Assembly (NCBI GenBank): GCA_934351925.1
Contig: CAKRJT010000057.1
Span: 1-10,205 of the forward strand
Direction: 5' to 3'
DNA from: an uncultured Lachnospiraceae bacterium
Lineage (GTDB): Bacteria > Bacillota > Clostridia > Lachnospirales > Lachnospiraceae
Length of the DNA stretch: 10,205 nucleotides
The position numbers were made by a program, and so were the translations under genes. The notes under the pieces were generated by a model. It was not told the DNA's origin. It did no database searches and worked only from the letters and a program-made list of their open reading frames with translations. Below, piece after piece: positions 1 through 7,262 of the stretch. The stretch's first letter is position 1. Every line of letters begins with the position of its first letter.

Positions 1-1539
1 CCCCTTAAACACATATCGTCCCTTGCCATTACCCTTTACCGCCTCAACGACCTCAATCTCTCTCAATTTTAACATAATTGCACGTGAAGTAGTAGGAGAG
101 CAATCAAGTATCCGCTGTATCTCCGAAGCCCCAAATACTTGTTTTGCATCAATTCCATCATACACTTTTAATAAATTTTCCTGTGTCGGGAATTTATACG
201 ACTTCTTCGCAAGTGCACATCTCATCTCCTCAATCGTCAGCTTTCCATTTTGAATAATCGGGTTTCCCTCTTCAATAATCGGGTTTTCTGTCTGAATAAT
301 CGGGTTTTCTGTCTGAATAATCGGGTTTTCTGTCTGAATAATCAGGTTTTTAGATTCAAAAGCCGATTTTTTAGCACTTGCATTATAAATAATCGTTTTT
401 AGAATAAATGCATCAACATAATAAACCGGATTCTGTAATCCGGCACTCTCCAATTCAGTGCACATACGGTCAACACCCTCGCCATATTCCTTAACATATT
501 TGTATGCTTTTAAATATTCAGCAATTCTTGGATTTCTCGAAAAATGTGTATGGCGAATATTGCTAGCCTTAACAAGTCCCGGAAGCTTTCCCGGACTTTC
601 TACTACAATACGATCATCAAACATTTTTACCTGTATTTCTGTCCCGGTTATACTGTAAGACCTATGTGTAACGGCATTTACAATAATTTCCTGACGCACA
701 AATTTAGGATATTCTTCTTCCGTTACAAATAAACCATCACTTCCCAAGTATGTTTTCTCTTTTATCTGTGTATCTAAGTATGCAATACAATCCTGAATCA
801 TTTTGAGTATTGTTCCTTCAAACATAACATCCTTGATAACATTCATTTCTGTACCGACTTTTTCTTCTGTACCCTCGAAACGAATAAAGCGGATTCTTGC
901 ACGCGGGAAATAAAGCTGTGGATTCTTACCAAACAAAAGAATCGCTGCACCACTTATCATTTCTTTTCCATTCTTTATCTTAACAAAACCTTTATTCTCT
1001 TTTAAATATTCTAACGGCGTTTTGCTATAGCCTATTTTTTCAATATATGATTGCACCATTTCCATATCTATGTCATCAATAGATGCATCCGGTACGCTCT
1101 TATCCTCAAAATACCTTTCACCCTTATCATACATTAACTGTGTACGTTCCTCAAATGTAAGTTTTTTTGATTTATCCCCGACACGAATATAGGCTTCATC
1201 TGCTTGATTGGCATGCACAGCCATACTTGGTTCTATATGCATCACAATAATATGATTATCTCTACCTTTATCATCTATACAAGGAATTTTCTGAATTTCC
1301 ACCGGAACAGATGGCTCACAAAAATCATATGGTGCCCGCAATAGTTCATTGACATTTTTTACATTATAATCTGTTCCGTCAATTCTTCTTGTTTTATCAG
1401 ATATTCCAATGGCAATATCTCCGCCGTCGGCATTTGCGAAAGCTACAATTGTTATTGCCAATGCCTTTGCATCAATATCAGCAGACTTTCTGTCAAATAC
1501 TTGTTTTTCTTCTTTAGAAACAATTTCTTCCACTGTCAT
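1..1539 (-). CDS. AlbA_2 (Schlafen-type) / HATPase_c_4 / winged-helix protein, 3' end outside window
   Basis: The reading frame stays open for 513 codons from an ATG at 1537-1539 to the window edge, so the C-terminus is missing. Residues about 5-130 look like an AlbA_2 (Schlafen AlbA) domain, with FDRKSA near 15-20 and the core FANADGGDIAIGISD at 34-48. Residues about 280-360 look like the HATPase_c_4 region of proteins often misnamed RecG-like helicases: an N-box-like EIIVNAVTHRSY at 284-295, then SRNPRIAEYL and EYGEGVDRM at 334-359. A linker of five heptapeptide repeats (398-432) leads to a helix-turn-helix/winged-helix region (about 465-512). Such proteins are thought to bind nucleic acid and are common in defence islands and as regulators; the exact reaction is not known to me. 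GAAGGTG lies 5 nt before the ATG. The gene follows the reverse transcriptase gene by 51 bp on the same strand, so co-transcription is likely. Confidence 0.9.
   Translation of the reverse strand, partial: MTVEEIVSKEEKQVFDRKSADIDAKALAITIVAFANADGGDIAIGISDKTRRIDGTDYNVKNVNELLRAPYDFCEPSVPVEIQKIPCIDDKGRDNHIIVMHIEPSMAVHANQADEAYIRVGDKSKKLTFEERTQLMYDKGERYFEDKSVPDASIDDIDMEMVQSYIEKIGYSKTPLEYLKENKGFVKIKNGKEMISGAAILLFGKNPQLYFPRARIRFIRFEGTEEKVGTEMNVIKDVMFEGTILKMIQDCIAYLDTQIKEKTYLGSDGLFVTEEEYPKFVRQEIIVNAVTHRSYSITGTEIQVKMFDDRIVVESPGKLPGLVKASNIRHTHFSRNPRIAEYLKAYKYVKEYGEGVDRMCTELESAGLQNPVYYVDAFILKTIIYNASAKKSAFESKNLIIQTENPIIQTENPIIQTENPIIEEGNPIIQNGKLTIEEMRCALAKKSYKFPTQENLLKVYDGIDAKQVFGASEIQRILDCSPTTSRAIMLKLREIEVVEAVKGNGKGRYVFKG
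253..357 (-). repeat. Five in-frame 21-bp tandem repeats coding for NPIIQTE-like heptads
   Basis: Five consecutive 21-bp units start at 253, 274, 295, 316 and 337. Units 274-336 are three identical copies; the two outer ones are degenerate. They lie inside the AlbA_2/HATPase gene and code for the heptads NLIIQTE, NPIIQTE, NPIIQTE, NPIIEEG and NPIIQNG, between the ATPase-like region and the winged helix. The unit length is a multiple of three, so copy-number change would alter linker length without shifting the frame. I read it as a flexible linker, not a CRISPR array, because there are no spacers. Confidence 0.93.
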
Positions 1540-1544
1540 GCATT

Positions 1545-1551
1545 CACCTTC
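1545..1551 (-). promoter_or_regulatory. Ribosome binding site of the AlbA_2 gene
   Basis: GAAGGTG on the minus strand, 5 nt before the ATG at 1537-1539. It supports this start and independent translation of the gene after the reverse transcriptase stop at 1591. The 51-bp gap shows no terminator hairpin and no convincing -35/-10 pair, although a lone TATAAT occurs right at the reverse transcriptase stop codon. Confidence 0.7.
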
Positions 1552-1590
1552 TTTTCATTCTTCATCAATTGCCTTCGTCATCACTCTTTA

Positions 1591-4500
1591 TTATACATTA
1601 CTGCCAAATCTCGCTGATGTCTTTGCAATTTTAACTTTCTGCTCTTCAAAGAGTTTTTGTTCCTCTTCATATTTTTGATTCCTATTATAGTTCAGATACT
1701 CTTGAATCTTATTATCAAATTTTACCTTTTCATCCTTCTGATACTTTTTAACTTTCCCCAATTCAATAGTACCTATAATTATATCGTCCTTGTCACCACC
1801 TTTTATTTGCAATACATTTCTATCATTCCTGCCAAACGGACCAGTTATTCTTGAATCTCCATATATTGAAGTATTTGCCTGAACAATAAATACATGCAAA
1901 TCCCTCGCAGTAGTTTCAATTATATTAGAGAAATAAGAAGTATCCCTATTATGTTCCGGAGCAAAGATGATATCCACTTTATCTTTATACAAGGCTCTTG
2001 CGTTTATATCTGTAAATTCATAACACAAAAATAGCCCATAATCTATCCCTCTATTATTTATTATTTGGTACACCGGCTTTTCTTGATCTACACATATATA
2101 TTTTTCTAAAGCTAATATTTGACGTTCCATAGGAGCATAATCATTTTTTTCACGTGCAAAAAACACAGCACTTGTATATCTTCCTGTGTTCACTGGTGCA
2201 AATATCGCAACATTATTATAAGCCTGATAACCACTAGTCATATATTGCAGTCCCGAAACAACAGTTATACCACTTTTTCTTACAAAAGCCAAAACATCCG
2301 AAATCCACTGGAGTGGCATATAAAACTCTGGAAATACTAAAAAGTCTACTTTCTCACTTTTTCCATTCGCATATGCCCTGTCCATGAAATCAATCAGTCT
2401 TAATCGGTCTATCTCAACATCGTCTCCACACGCAAGACCCAAACAGCATCTTTTAGTATCTAATTTTATATTGGCAATAGCAATCTTAATTCTCTCTTTA
2501 ACAGCACATTTACTTCCCAATTCGATTTTTTGCAAAATATATTGGTTATGCATTTCATTTTTTATTGATATCGCTAAATGCGATGCAGTACCTCTATTAA
2601 TCTGATTTACTTCATAGAAAAAATTTTCAATAAATTCCAGTTTCTTCTTTACGACTGCATTATCTTCGTCTCCATAATAATTACCACCATTGCAAAACTT
2701 ACTTAAAAAAACATATTGATAGATTTCATCCAAATTTATAAATCTTGGCGATAATTTAGACTTTTTACTATCACGTATCAAAAGATTCATACTATGAATC
2801 TGCTCTGGTGATATATTGGTTAAATCACAGTTTTCATCTATATCATCCGAATAATTAACCAACGGGTATGATACTAAATGATGGTTAAAAAGATTGGCTT
2901 TACGCATCTTTTTTGAAAGTGCCAGAACTGTCTTTTTTTCCTTTCTGCAATACTGAATGTTCAATGCCAAGACTGTTGAAATGCATATATCAAAGTGCAA
3001 AGTAAGATCTTTCTTTAGTTTTGATGAGATTCCTCTTTTTTTATTCCTTTTTACATCTTCAATATCATTAACCTTGAGCTGCTTAATTGCATTTATAATG
3101 TTTTCTTGAAACTGTTTCCACGCATACCGATTTGTATCCGAAGTCAACATGAAATAATACATTGCATTTATCCAATTACTCGAATATTCTAATGCTTTGA
3201 CACCTTGAAAGAAACGCAATATGCTGTCACTCTCATTTTGTCTACGAACCTTTTCCTCTCTTGTTACATATTTTTTCCTAACCCTATTGTTCATAACAAT
3301 TTGAGACATATGCCAGCCCAATTGAAAACGGTCGATTTCCAATTGTCCAATATCTCTTATTTTTGTTTCCACGCCAATCCCATTTTTTGCATATATAGCT
3401 TCTTCGAAATCAATCAAACTCAATTCTGTATCCGGTATTACATTCATTTGGCTTGGATATGTTATAGTCTTCAAAAGTTGATTTATCAAAGTCTTTGACC
3501 CTGTTTTATTAAAATACATAATCTTGACTTTTTCCTTTTGAATATATAAGTTAGGATACTTTTTAATTGAATACTTTCCCGATTCTGCATCAATCAAAAT
3601 ATTATTCTTTTCTACCAAATATCTATTAAATGCATTATCTTCCGATATACTTTTTTCATCGCCTGTAACGTCAACAACAAGTATAATGTCATCAACATAT
3701 CGACCATAATATAATACATTTGGGTTAGTACTTATATCATTATCCAATTCATACATATAGATATTTGCCATTAACATTGAACTGAACAATCCTATTGGCA
3801 AAATATACTCTTCATTTTCAATACGTTGCTTCAAAATGCGGTACTTATTAATAATCCCTGTATATCTTTCAAATATTCTTTGGATTATTTTATTAAAAAA
3901 TTTTAGAGCTTTGTATCTTTCATCATCGCTCATCTTTTCATCTAATATGTCAAATTTCCAAACTACAGAATAATAAAATGACTTTACATCAAGAGAAAAA
4001 AGCATTTGACTTCTGTTAAAACGATTTAACGTTGCAACAGTTTCAATTGCATCATTTTTCCAATTACAATACTGCGGAAAATATATTTTAAACAACTTAT
4101 TTTTACTAAAATTGATTGAGTCTAAAAAATCCTCTTGTTTATTGTATAATACATAGTCATCAATAGCATTTCCGTAACTTCTAGCAGAAACTAGTTCTTT
4201 CTCAAAAACAAGTTTACCTATCAAAACCGTCCACAAAGTTTCCAATAAATGAAGTTCTATTGGCATATCAATAAAGAAATTCACTTTGTTGACTTCTTTT
4301 TCTTCATTGGATTCAGCAGATATAAACAATTCATTTTTTTGAGAATTACTTGTAAATGACTTGGGCATAACATAAAAATCAATCCTTCCTAACCAGTCGT
4401 CAATTATCTGGGTGTTGACTTCTGTATCCGGATTGGCTAATAGTTGTGCCAGATTTTCTAAAACCTTCAACATATGTTTCTCATCCGCTTCCAGTTCTGC

Positions 4501-4608
4501 GATTTTCTTTTTCATAAAAACAAAATTTTTATTGTAATGGTAGTAACTCTTAAGTTTTTTGTAAGAGCCCAGTAACATCTCTTTATTCTTATCTAAATCT
4601 GCAAACAT
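1591..4608 (-). CDS. Defence-associated reverse transcriptase with C-terminal nitrilase-like domain (DRT class 1, UG1/UG5-like)
   Basis: The protein has 1005 residues. Residues 1-60 are Lys/Glu-rich and probably helical. The reverse transcriptase domain spans roughly 150-390: motif A is LFSLDVKSFYYSV (Asp207), motif B lies near ILPIGLFSSMLMANIYM (269-285), and motif C is YYGRYVDDIILVVD with YVDD at 304-307. A helical, basic region (about 420-700) that I cannot name follows. Residues about 705-955 resemble carbon-nitrogen hydrolases with a complete triad: Glu761 in LVFPEFYMP, Lys821 in FFAREKNDY and Cys862 in GLFLCYEF. A charged tail (955-1000) ends the protein. RT-nitrilase fusions are known anti-phage genes (UG1, DRT type 1; related nitrilase-bearing UG groups), so DNA synthesis coupled to a hydrolase effector is the likely scheme. 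I cannot decide the exact UG group. The start ATG has only a weak GAGAG Shine-Dalgarno. The gene is clearly more AT-rich than the str operon. Confidence 0.94.
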   Translation of the reverse strand: MFADLDKNKEMLLGSYKKLKSYYHYNKNFVFMKKKIAELEADEKHMLKVLENLAQLLANPDTEVNTQIIDDWLGRIDFYVMPKSFTSNSQKNELFISAESNEEKEVNKVNFFIDMPIELHLLETLWTVLIGKLVFEKELVSARSYGNAIDDYVLYNKQEDFLDSINFSKNKLFKIYFPQYCNWKNDAIETVATLNRFNRSQMLFSLDVKSFYYSVVWKFDILDEKMSDDERYKALKFFNKIIQRIFERYTGIINKYRILKQRIENEEYILPIGLFSSMLMANIYMYELDNDISTNPNVLYYGRYVDDIILVVDVTGDEKSISEDNAFNRYLVEKNNILIDAESGKYSIKKYPNLYIQKEKVKIMYFNKTGSKTLINQLLKTITYPSQMNVIPDTELSLIDFEEAIYAKNGIGVETKIRDIGQLEIDRFQLGWHMSQIVMNNRVRKKYVTREEKVRRQNESDSILRFFQGVKALEYSSNWINAMYYFMLTSDTNRYAWKQFQENIINAIKQLKVNDIEDVKRNKKRGISSKLKKDLTLHFDICISTVLALNIQYCRKEKKTVLALSKKMRKANLFNHHLVSYPLVNYSDDIDENCDLTNISPEQIHSMNLLIRDSKKSKLSPRFINLDEIYQYVFLSKFCNGGNYYGDEDNAVVKKKLEFIENFFYEVNQINRGTASHLAISIKNEMHNQYILQKIELGSKCAVKERIKIAIANIKLDTKRCCLGLACGDDVEIDRLRLIDFMDRAYANGKSEKVDFLVFPEFYMPLQWISDVLAFVRKSGITVVSGLQYMTSGYQAYNNVAIFAPVNTGRYTSAVFFAREKNDYAPMERQILALEKYICVDQEKPVYQIINNRGIDYGLFLCYEFTDINARALYKDKVDIIFAPEHNRDTSYFSNIIETTARDLHVFIVQANTSIYGDSRITGPFGRNDRNVLQIKGGDKDDIIIGTIELGKVKKYQKDEKVKFDNKIQEYLNYNRNQKYEEEQKLFEEQKVKIAKTSARFGSNV

Positions 4609-4644
4609 AACTCTCTCACTTTCTTGCCTAAAAATAAAATGTAT

Positions 4645-5484
4645 TTATATCTCCCCGACCACATAATCAGAAATATCAATTTCCCGTAATACCGGTTTTG
4701 AAAGAAGCATTGTCATTTTGCCATCCAGATTTTTGAAAATGACAATATGATAATGAGATATTTAACCTGTTTCACTATCTACAGAAGTGTTTAACATTCC
4801 CAGATGCTGTTCAATAAATTTTCTTGGAAATCTAACAACAGAAAGTGTTTTATTTCTACATCCCAAAATCATATATTGTTCATCACAATCTTCGATATCT
4901 TCAAATCGTTTATCACGATAACCAAACCAATATTTTTCCTTATCACCTTGAGGATACATTTTGAATGACACTAATGTATACCCCTTTTTATTATCTTCTG
5001 TTTTAAAAGTTCTTCTCTTTCTAATGCAGGTTATTGGTCGCTCACTAATAGCCATTTCTACACACATATCGAATGCGATCATTTCATCAACGACGCTGTC
5101 ATCTATTTTCTGAGTCACACTAACCTCCGTATACGGATAAATAGCACATACTTTATCAATCAGTTCCTTGGTTCTGATATCAATTTTTGCTATATCCCAT
5201 TTATCAATTTCCATCAGTTCTAAATTCAATTTCAAATGAGCAGTTTCTTTTAATACTTCATTCTTGTAATCCCACATAAGATTACTCATCTTGCTATTAT
5301 CTTTTTTTGCGGCAAGCGTAAGATTACCTATTCTATACAGATTTTCCAAATATGTTTCCATATCTGTATCCAATTCTTCTAACCATTCTTCCGTAGGTGT
5401 CTGTGGCATCAGATGCTCAATGCTCAAATTGCTTAAATCCACCGGTGCAGAATTATTGTACAATTCTAATCTATCCAATACGAT
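4645..5484 (-). pseudogene. C-terminal remnant of a GmrSD-type (DUF262/DUF1524) restriction protein
   Basis: An open frame of 238 codons begins with TTG at 5476-5478 and ends with TAA at 4762-4764. It carries the DUF1524 HNH-like signature: LSIEHLMPQTPTEEW (His in IEHLMPQ), then LYRIGNLTLAAKKDNSKMSN, followed by a C-terminal domain with YWFGYRDKRF. GmrSD-family proteins are type IV restriction enzymes that cut modified phage DNA; their N-terminal DUF262 half, with its nucleotide-binding site, is absent here. In frame, a TGA at 5485-5487 stops just before IVLDRLELYN, which fits the family, so the 5' part is lost. After the TAA, 38 further codons continue in the same frame (to TAA 4645-4647) and read HYHIVIFKNLDGKMTMLL, as I remember the family's C-terminus. 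Two lesions therefore suggest a pseudogene, though the fragment could still be expressed from the promoter at 5505-5533. Confidence 0.75.
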
Positions 5485-5504
5485 TCAATTTTCCTAACAT
5501 TACT

Positions 5505-5533
5505 ATTATAAATGTATTTATTAATAAAATCAA
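5505..5533 (-). promoter_or_regulatory. Predicted sigma-A type promoter for the GmrSD remnant and reverse transcriptase
   Basis: Minus strand: -35 TTGATT (5528-5533), a 17-bp AT-rich spacer, and a perfect -10 TATAAT (5505-5510). Transcription would start near 5498-5500, about 20 nt before the TTG of the remnant and about 890 nt before the reverse transcriptase ATG. I see no equally good promoter directly before the reverse transcriptase gene. Confidence 0.7.
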
Positions 5534-5730
5534 CGCAAACATTAAGCATATATCATTTGGGGAAATCTGTGTGGTAAATGTAAACTCATCTCATCCGACA
5601 TATCACAGGTGTCTCTTCCTTTGCCTGCACATCACCCACCCGACATACATTTCCAACATACTTTTCCAATCTCCCTATACTACCATTTCCACACCCCAGA
5701 AATTTCAACATACTTTTTTACAAACGAAGA
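5534..5730. other. Non-coding junction with short direct repeats
   Basis: No supportable gene. The plus strand is pyrimidine-rich. CAACATACTTTT occurs exactly at 5654-5665 and again at 5706-5717, and CCGACATA occurs at 5595-5602 and 5640-5647. One minus-strand frame next to the promoter encodes a short hydrophobic stretch without a credible start. I read the stretch as decayed intergenic DNA. Confidence 0.5.
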
Positions 5731-5752
5731 AAGGGGGGCTTTCGCACCCCTT
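5731..5752 (-). terminator. GNRA-capped hairpin, probable terminator
   Basis: On the minus strand AAGGGG-U-GC, a GAAA loop, then GC-C-CCCCUU: nine pairs counted with one internal mismatch, followed by a U-rich but interrupted tail (UCUUCGUUUG). On the plus strand the same stem is followed 5 nt later by TTTTTT, so it could work both ways. It sits 20 nt after the stop codon of the fragment at 5773-5880. Confidence 0.6.
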
Positions 5753-5772
5753 CCACTTTTTTAAACTTCTAC

Positions 5773-5880
5773 CTACTCATTCCAACCACCTTTTTGCTGT
5801 ACCCATTCACCGATACTCCTCAGGAAGTGTTCATTCAGTTCTACATTCCTATCCTCAGAGATATGTGTATCACGCGCGTA
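5773..5880 (-). pseudogene. 35-codon open fragment without start, possible gene 3' end
   Basis: The minus-strand frame is open between TGA (5881-5883) and TAG (5773-5775) and has no ATG, GTG or TTG. Its product contains VELNEHFLRSIGEWVQQKGG, which has ordinary protein-like composition, and a terminator-like hairpin follows 20 nt later. The order open frame, stop, hairpin suggests the 3' end of a gene whose front is lost. I do not recognise the family, and chance cannot be excluded at this length. Confidence 0.3.
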
Positions 5881-5884
5881 TCAC

Positions 5885-5919
5885 AAACCCATTTTGAGTG
5901 AAAAACTTGAAATGGGTTT
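5885..5919 (+). terminator. Ten-bp hairpin, weak plus-strand terminator candidate
   Basis: AAACCCATTT (5885-5894) pairs perfectly with AAATGGGTTT (5910-5919). On the plus strand CTTTTG follows directly, whereas the minus strand has no U-run. No plus-strand gene ends here, so it may be a relic or a second structure behind the tuf terminator. Confidence 0.4.
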
Positions 5920-5947
5920 CTTTTGCATTCGCTAATCTTCTTTAGAC

Positions 5948-5990
5948 AAAAAGAAGCCGCAACTCCTCATAAAATGAGGAATTGCGGCTT
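5948..5990 (-). terminator. Intrinsic terminator of tuf / str operon
   Basis: A 17-bp stem (5954-5970 with 5974-5990) with a 3-nt loop is followed on the minus strand by C and five T (5948-5952). The single imperfect position (5963/5981) is a G-U wobble in minus-strand RNA but a C/A mismatch in plus-strand RNA, so the structure favours stopping minus-strand transcription. It begins 33 nt after the tuf stop codon. Confidence 0.93.
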
Positions 5991-6022
5991 GTATTTAAGT
6001 CTCTATGATACGAAATCAAAGA

Positions 6023-7210
6023 TTACTCGATAACTGTAGCAACACGGCCTGAACCTACTGTTCTACCACCCTCACGGATAGCGAAAGTAAGACCCTGCTC
6101 CATAGCGATTGGGTGGATGAGCTCGATTGTCATCTCAACGTTATCGCCAGGCATGCACATCTCTGTGCCGGCTGGTAACTCACAAACACCTGTAACGTCT
6201 GTTGTTCTGAAGTAGAACTGTGGACGATAGTTGTTGAAGAAAGGTGTATGACGTCCACCCTCTTCCTTTGTTAAAACGTAAACCTGAGCTGTAAACTTCT
6301 TATGGCAAGTTACAGTACCCGGCTTTGCAAGAACCTGTCCTCTCTGGATCTCTGTTCTCTGGATACCACGGAGAAGAGCACCGATGTTATCACCAGCCTG
6401 AGCCTCATCAAGAAGCTTACGGAACATCTCGATACCGGTAACAACTGTCTTCTTCTTATCCTCATGGATACCAACGATCTCAACTTCCTCATTAACATGA
6501 AGAACACCACGCTCAACTCTACCTGTAGCAACTGTACCACGGCCAGTGATTGTGAAGATATCCTCGATTGGCATAAGGAATGGCTTGTCTGTAGCACGCT
6601 GTGGATCTGGGATATAAGTATCAACAGTATCCATAAGCTCCATGATCTTATCGCCCCAAGGTCCCATCGGATCCTCAAGAGCCTTAAGAGCAGAACCCTT
6701 AATGATAGGACAACCTGTGAAGTCATACTCCTCAAGCTGCTCTGTGATCTCCATCTCAACTAACTCAAGAAGCTCCTCATCGTCTACCATATCACACTTG
6801 TTCATGAATACAACGATGTAAGGAACGCCTACCTGACGTGAAAGAAGGATGTGCTCCTTTGTCTGAGCCATAACACCGTCAGTAGCAGCAACTACAAGGA
6901 TAGCGCCGTCCATCTGAGCAGCACCAGTGATCATGTTCTTTACATAGTCAGCATGGCCTGGGCAGTCAACGTGTGCATAATGTCTCTTCTCTGTCTGGTA
7001 CTCAACGTGAGCTGTAGAAATTGTGATACCTCTTTCTCTCTCCTCCGGAGCCTTATCGATGTTCTCGAAATCTACCTTCTCGTTACCAGGAACTCTCTCA
7101 GCTAAAACCTTAGTGATAGCAGCTGTTAAAGTTGTCTTACCGTGATCTACATGTCCGATTGTACCAATGTTACAATGTGGCTTACTTCTCTCAAATTTAG
7201 CCTTTGCCAT
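6023..7210 (-). CDS. tuf: Elongation factor Tu
   Basis: GTP-dependent carrier of aminoacyl-tRNA to the ribosomal A site in the cytoplasm. At 395 residues it has the normal family length. The G domain shows the P-loop GHVDHGKT (19-26), RGITI (60-64, the switch region with the conserved Thr), DCPGH (82-86) and NKCD (137-140). Beta-barrel domains 2 and 3 follow, ending in GGRTVGSGRVATVIE. The ATG has AAGGAGG 9 nt upstream. It is the last gene of the str cluster: it lies 331 bp after fusA, has its own predicted promoter in that spacer, and is closed by a strong terminator, so transcription both from the operon and from its own promoter is likely. Reading frames on the other strand and in other phases here are shadows. 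Confidence 0.99.
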   Translation of the reverse strand: MAKAKFERSKPHCNIGTIGHVDHGKTTLTAAITKVLAERVPGNEKVDFENIDKAPEERERGITISTAHVEYQTEKRHYAHVDCPGHADYVKNMITGAAQMDGAILVVAATDGVMAQTKEHILLSRQVGVPYIVVFMNKCDMVDDEELLELVEMEITEQLEEYDFTGCPIIKGSALKALEDPMGPWGDKIMELMDTVDTYIPDPQRATDKPFLMPIEDIFTITGRGTVATGRVERGVLHVNEEVEIVGIHEDKKKTVVTGIEMFRKLLDEAQAGDNIGALLRGIQRTEIQRGQVLAKPGTVTCHKKFTAQVYVLTKEEGGRHTPFFNNYRPQFYFRTTDVTGVCELPAGTEMCMPGDNVEMTIELIHPIAMEQGLTFAIREGGRTVGSGRVATVIE

Positions 7211-7219
7211 TTTGAATGT

Positions 7220-7226
7220 CCTCCTT
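7220..7226 (-). promoter_or_regulatory. Ribosome binding site of tuf
   Basis: AAGGAGG, a full Shine-Dalgarno match, 9 nt before the tuf ATG. Confidence 0.95.
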
Positions 7227-7262
7227 AAAAATGCTCCCTTATGGGAATAATCAGCTTTTTTT

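Noticed and set aside
253..357. CRISPR array
   Set aside because: The 21-bp units are directly adjacent without spacers and code in frame for a heptapeptide.
1560..1600. TATAAT at the reverse transcriptase stop as a promoter for the AlbA_2 gene
   Set aside because: No acceptable -35 hexamer at 16-18 bp upstream.
1591..4608. Retron, group II intron or diversity-generating retroelement
   Set aside because: No msr-msd-like RNA, intron structure or template/variable repeat pair was seen nearby, and the C-terminal nitrilase-like domain points to a UG-type defence RT.
5488..5505. Frameshift joining an upstream frame (GKLNR) to the GmrSD remnant
   Set aside because: A few residues fit the family pattern, but the sequence further upstream does not resemble DUF262, so a deletion junction is simpler.
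5485..5560. Hydrophobic minus-strand frame next to the promoter, a possible small membrane protein
   Set aside because: It has no usable start before the hydrophobic part, covers the -35/-10 region, and ends shortly inside the remnant; AT-rich DNA gives such stretches by chance.
5397..5897. 166-codon plus-strand open frame
   Set aside because: It overlaps the 5' end of the GmrSD remnant on the other strand, crosses a promoter and a hairpin, has low-complexity His/Ser/Thr-rich composition and no Shine-Dalgarno site.
6302..6763. Long open frames inside tuf on both strands
   Set aside because: They are phase shadows of the highly biased tuf codons; EF-Tu is unambiguous in the main frame.
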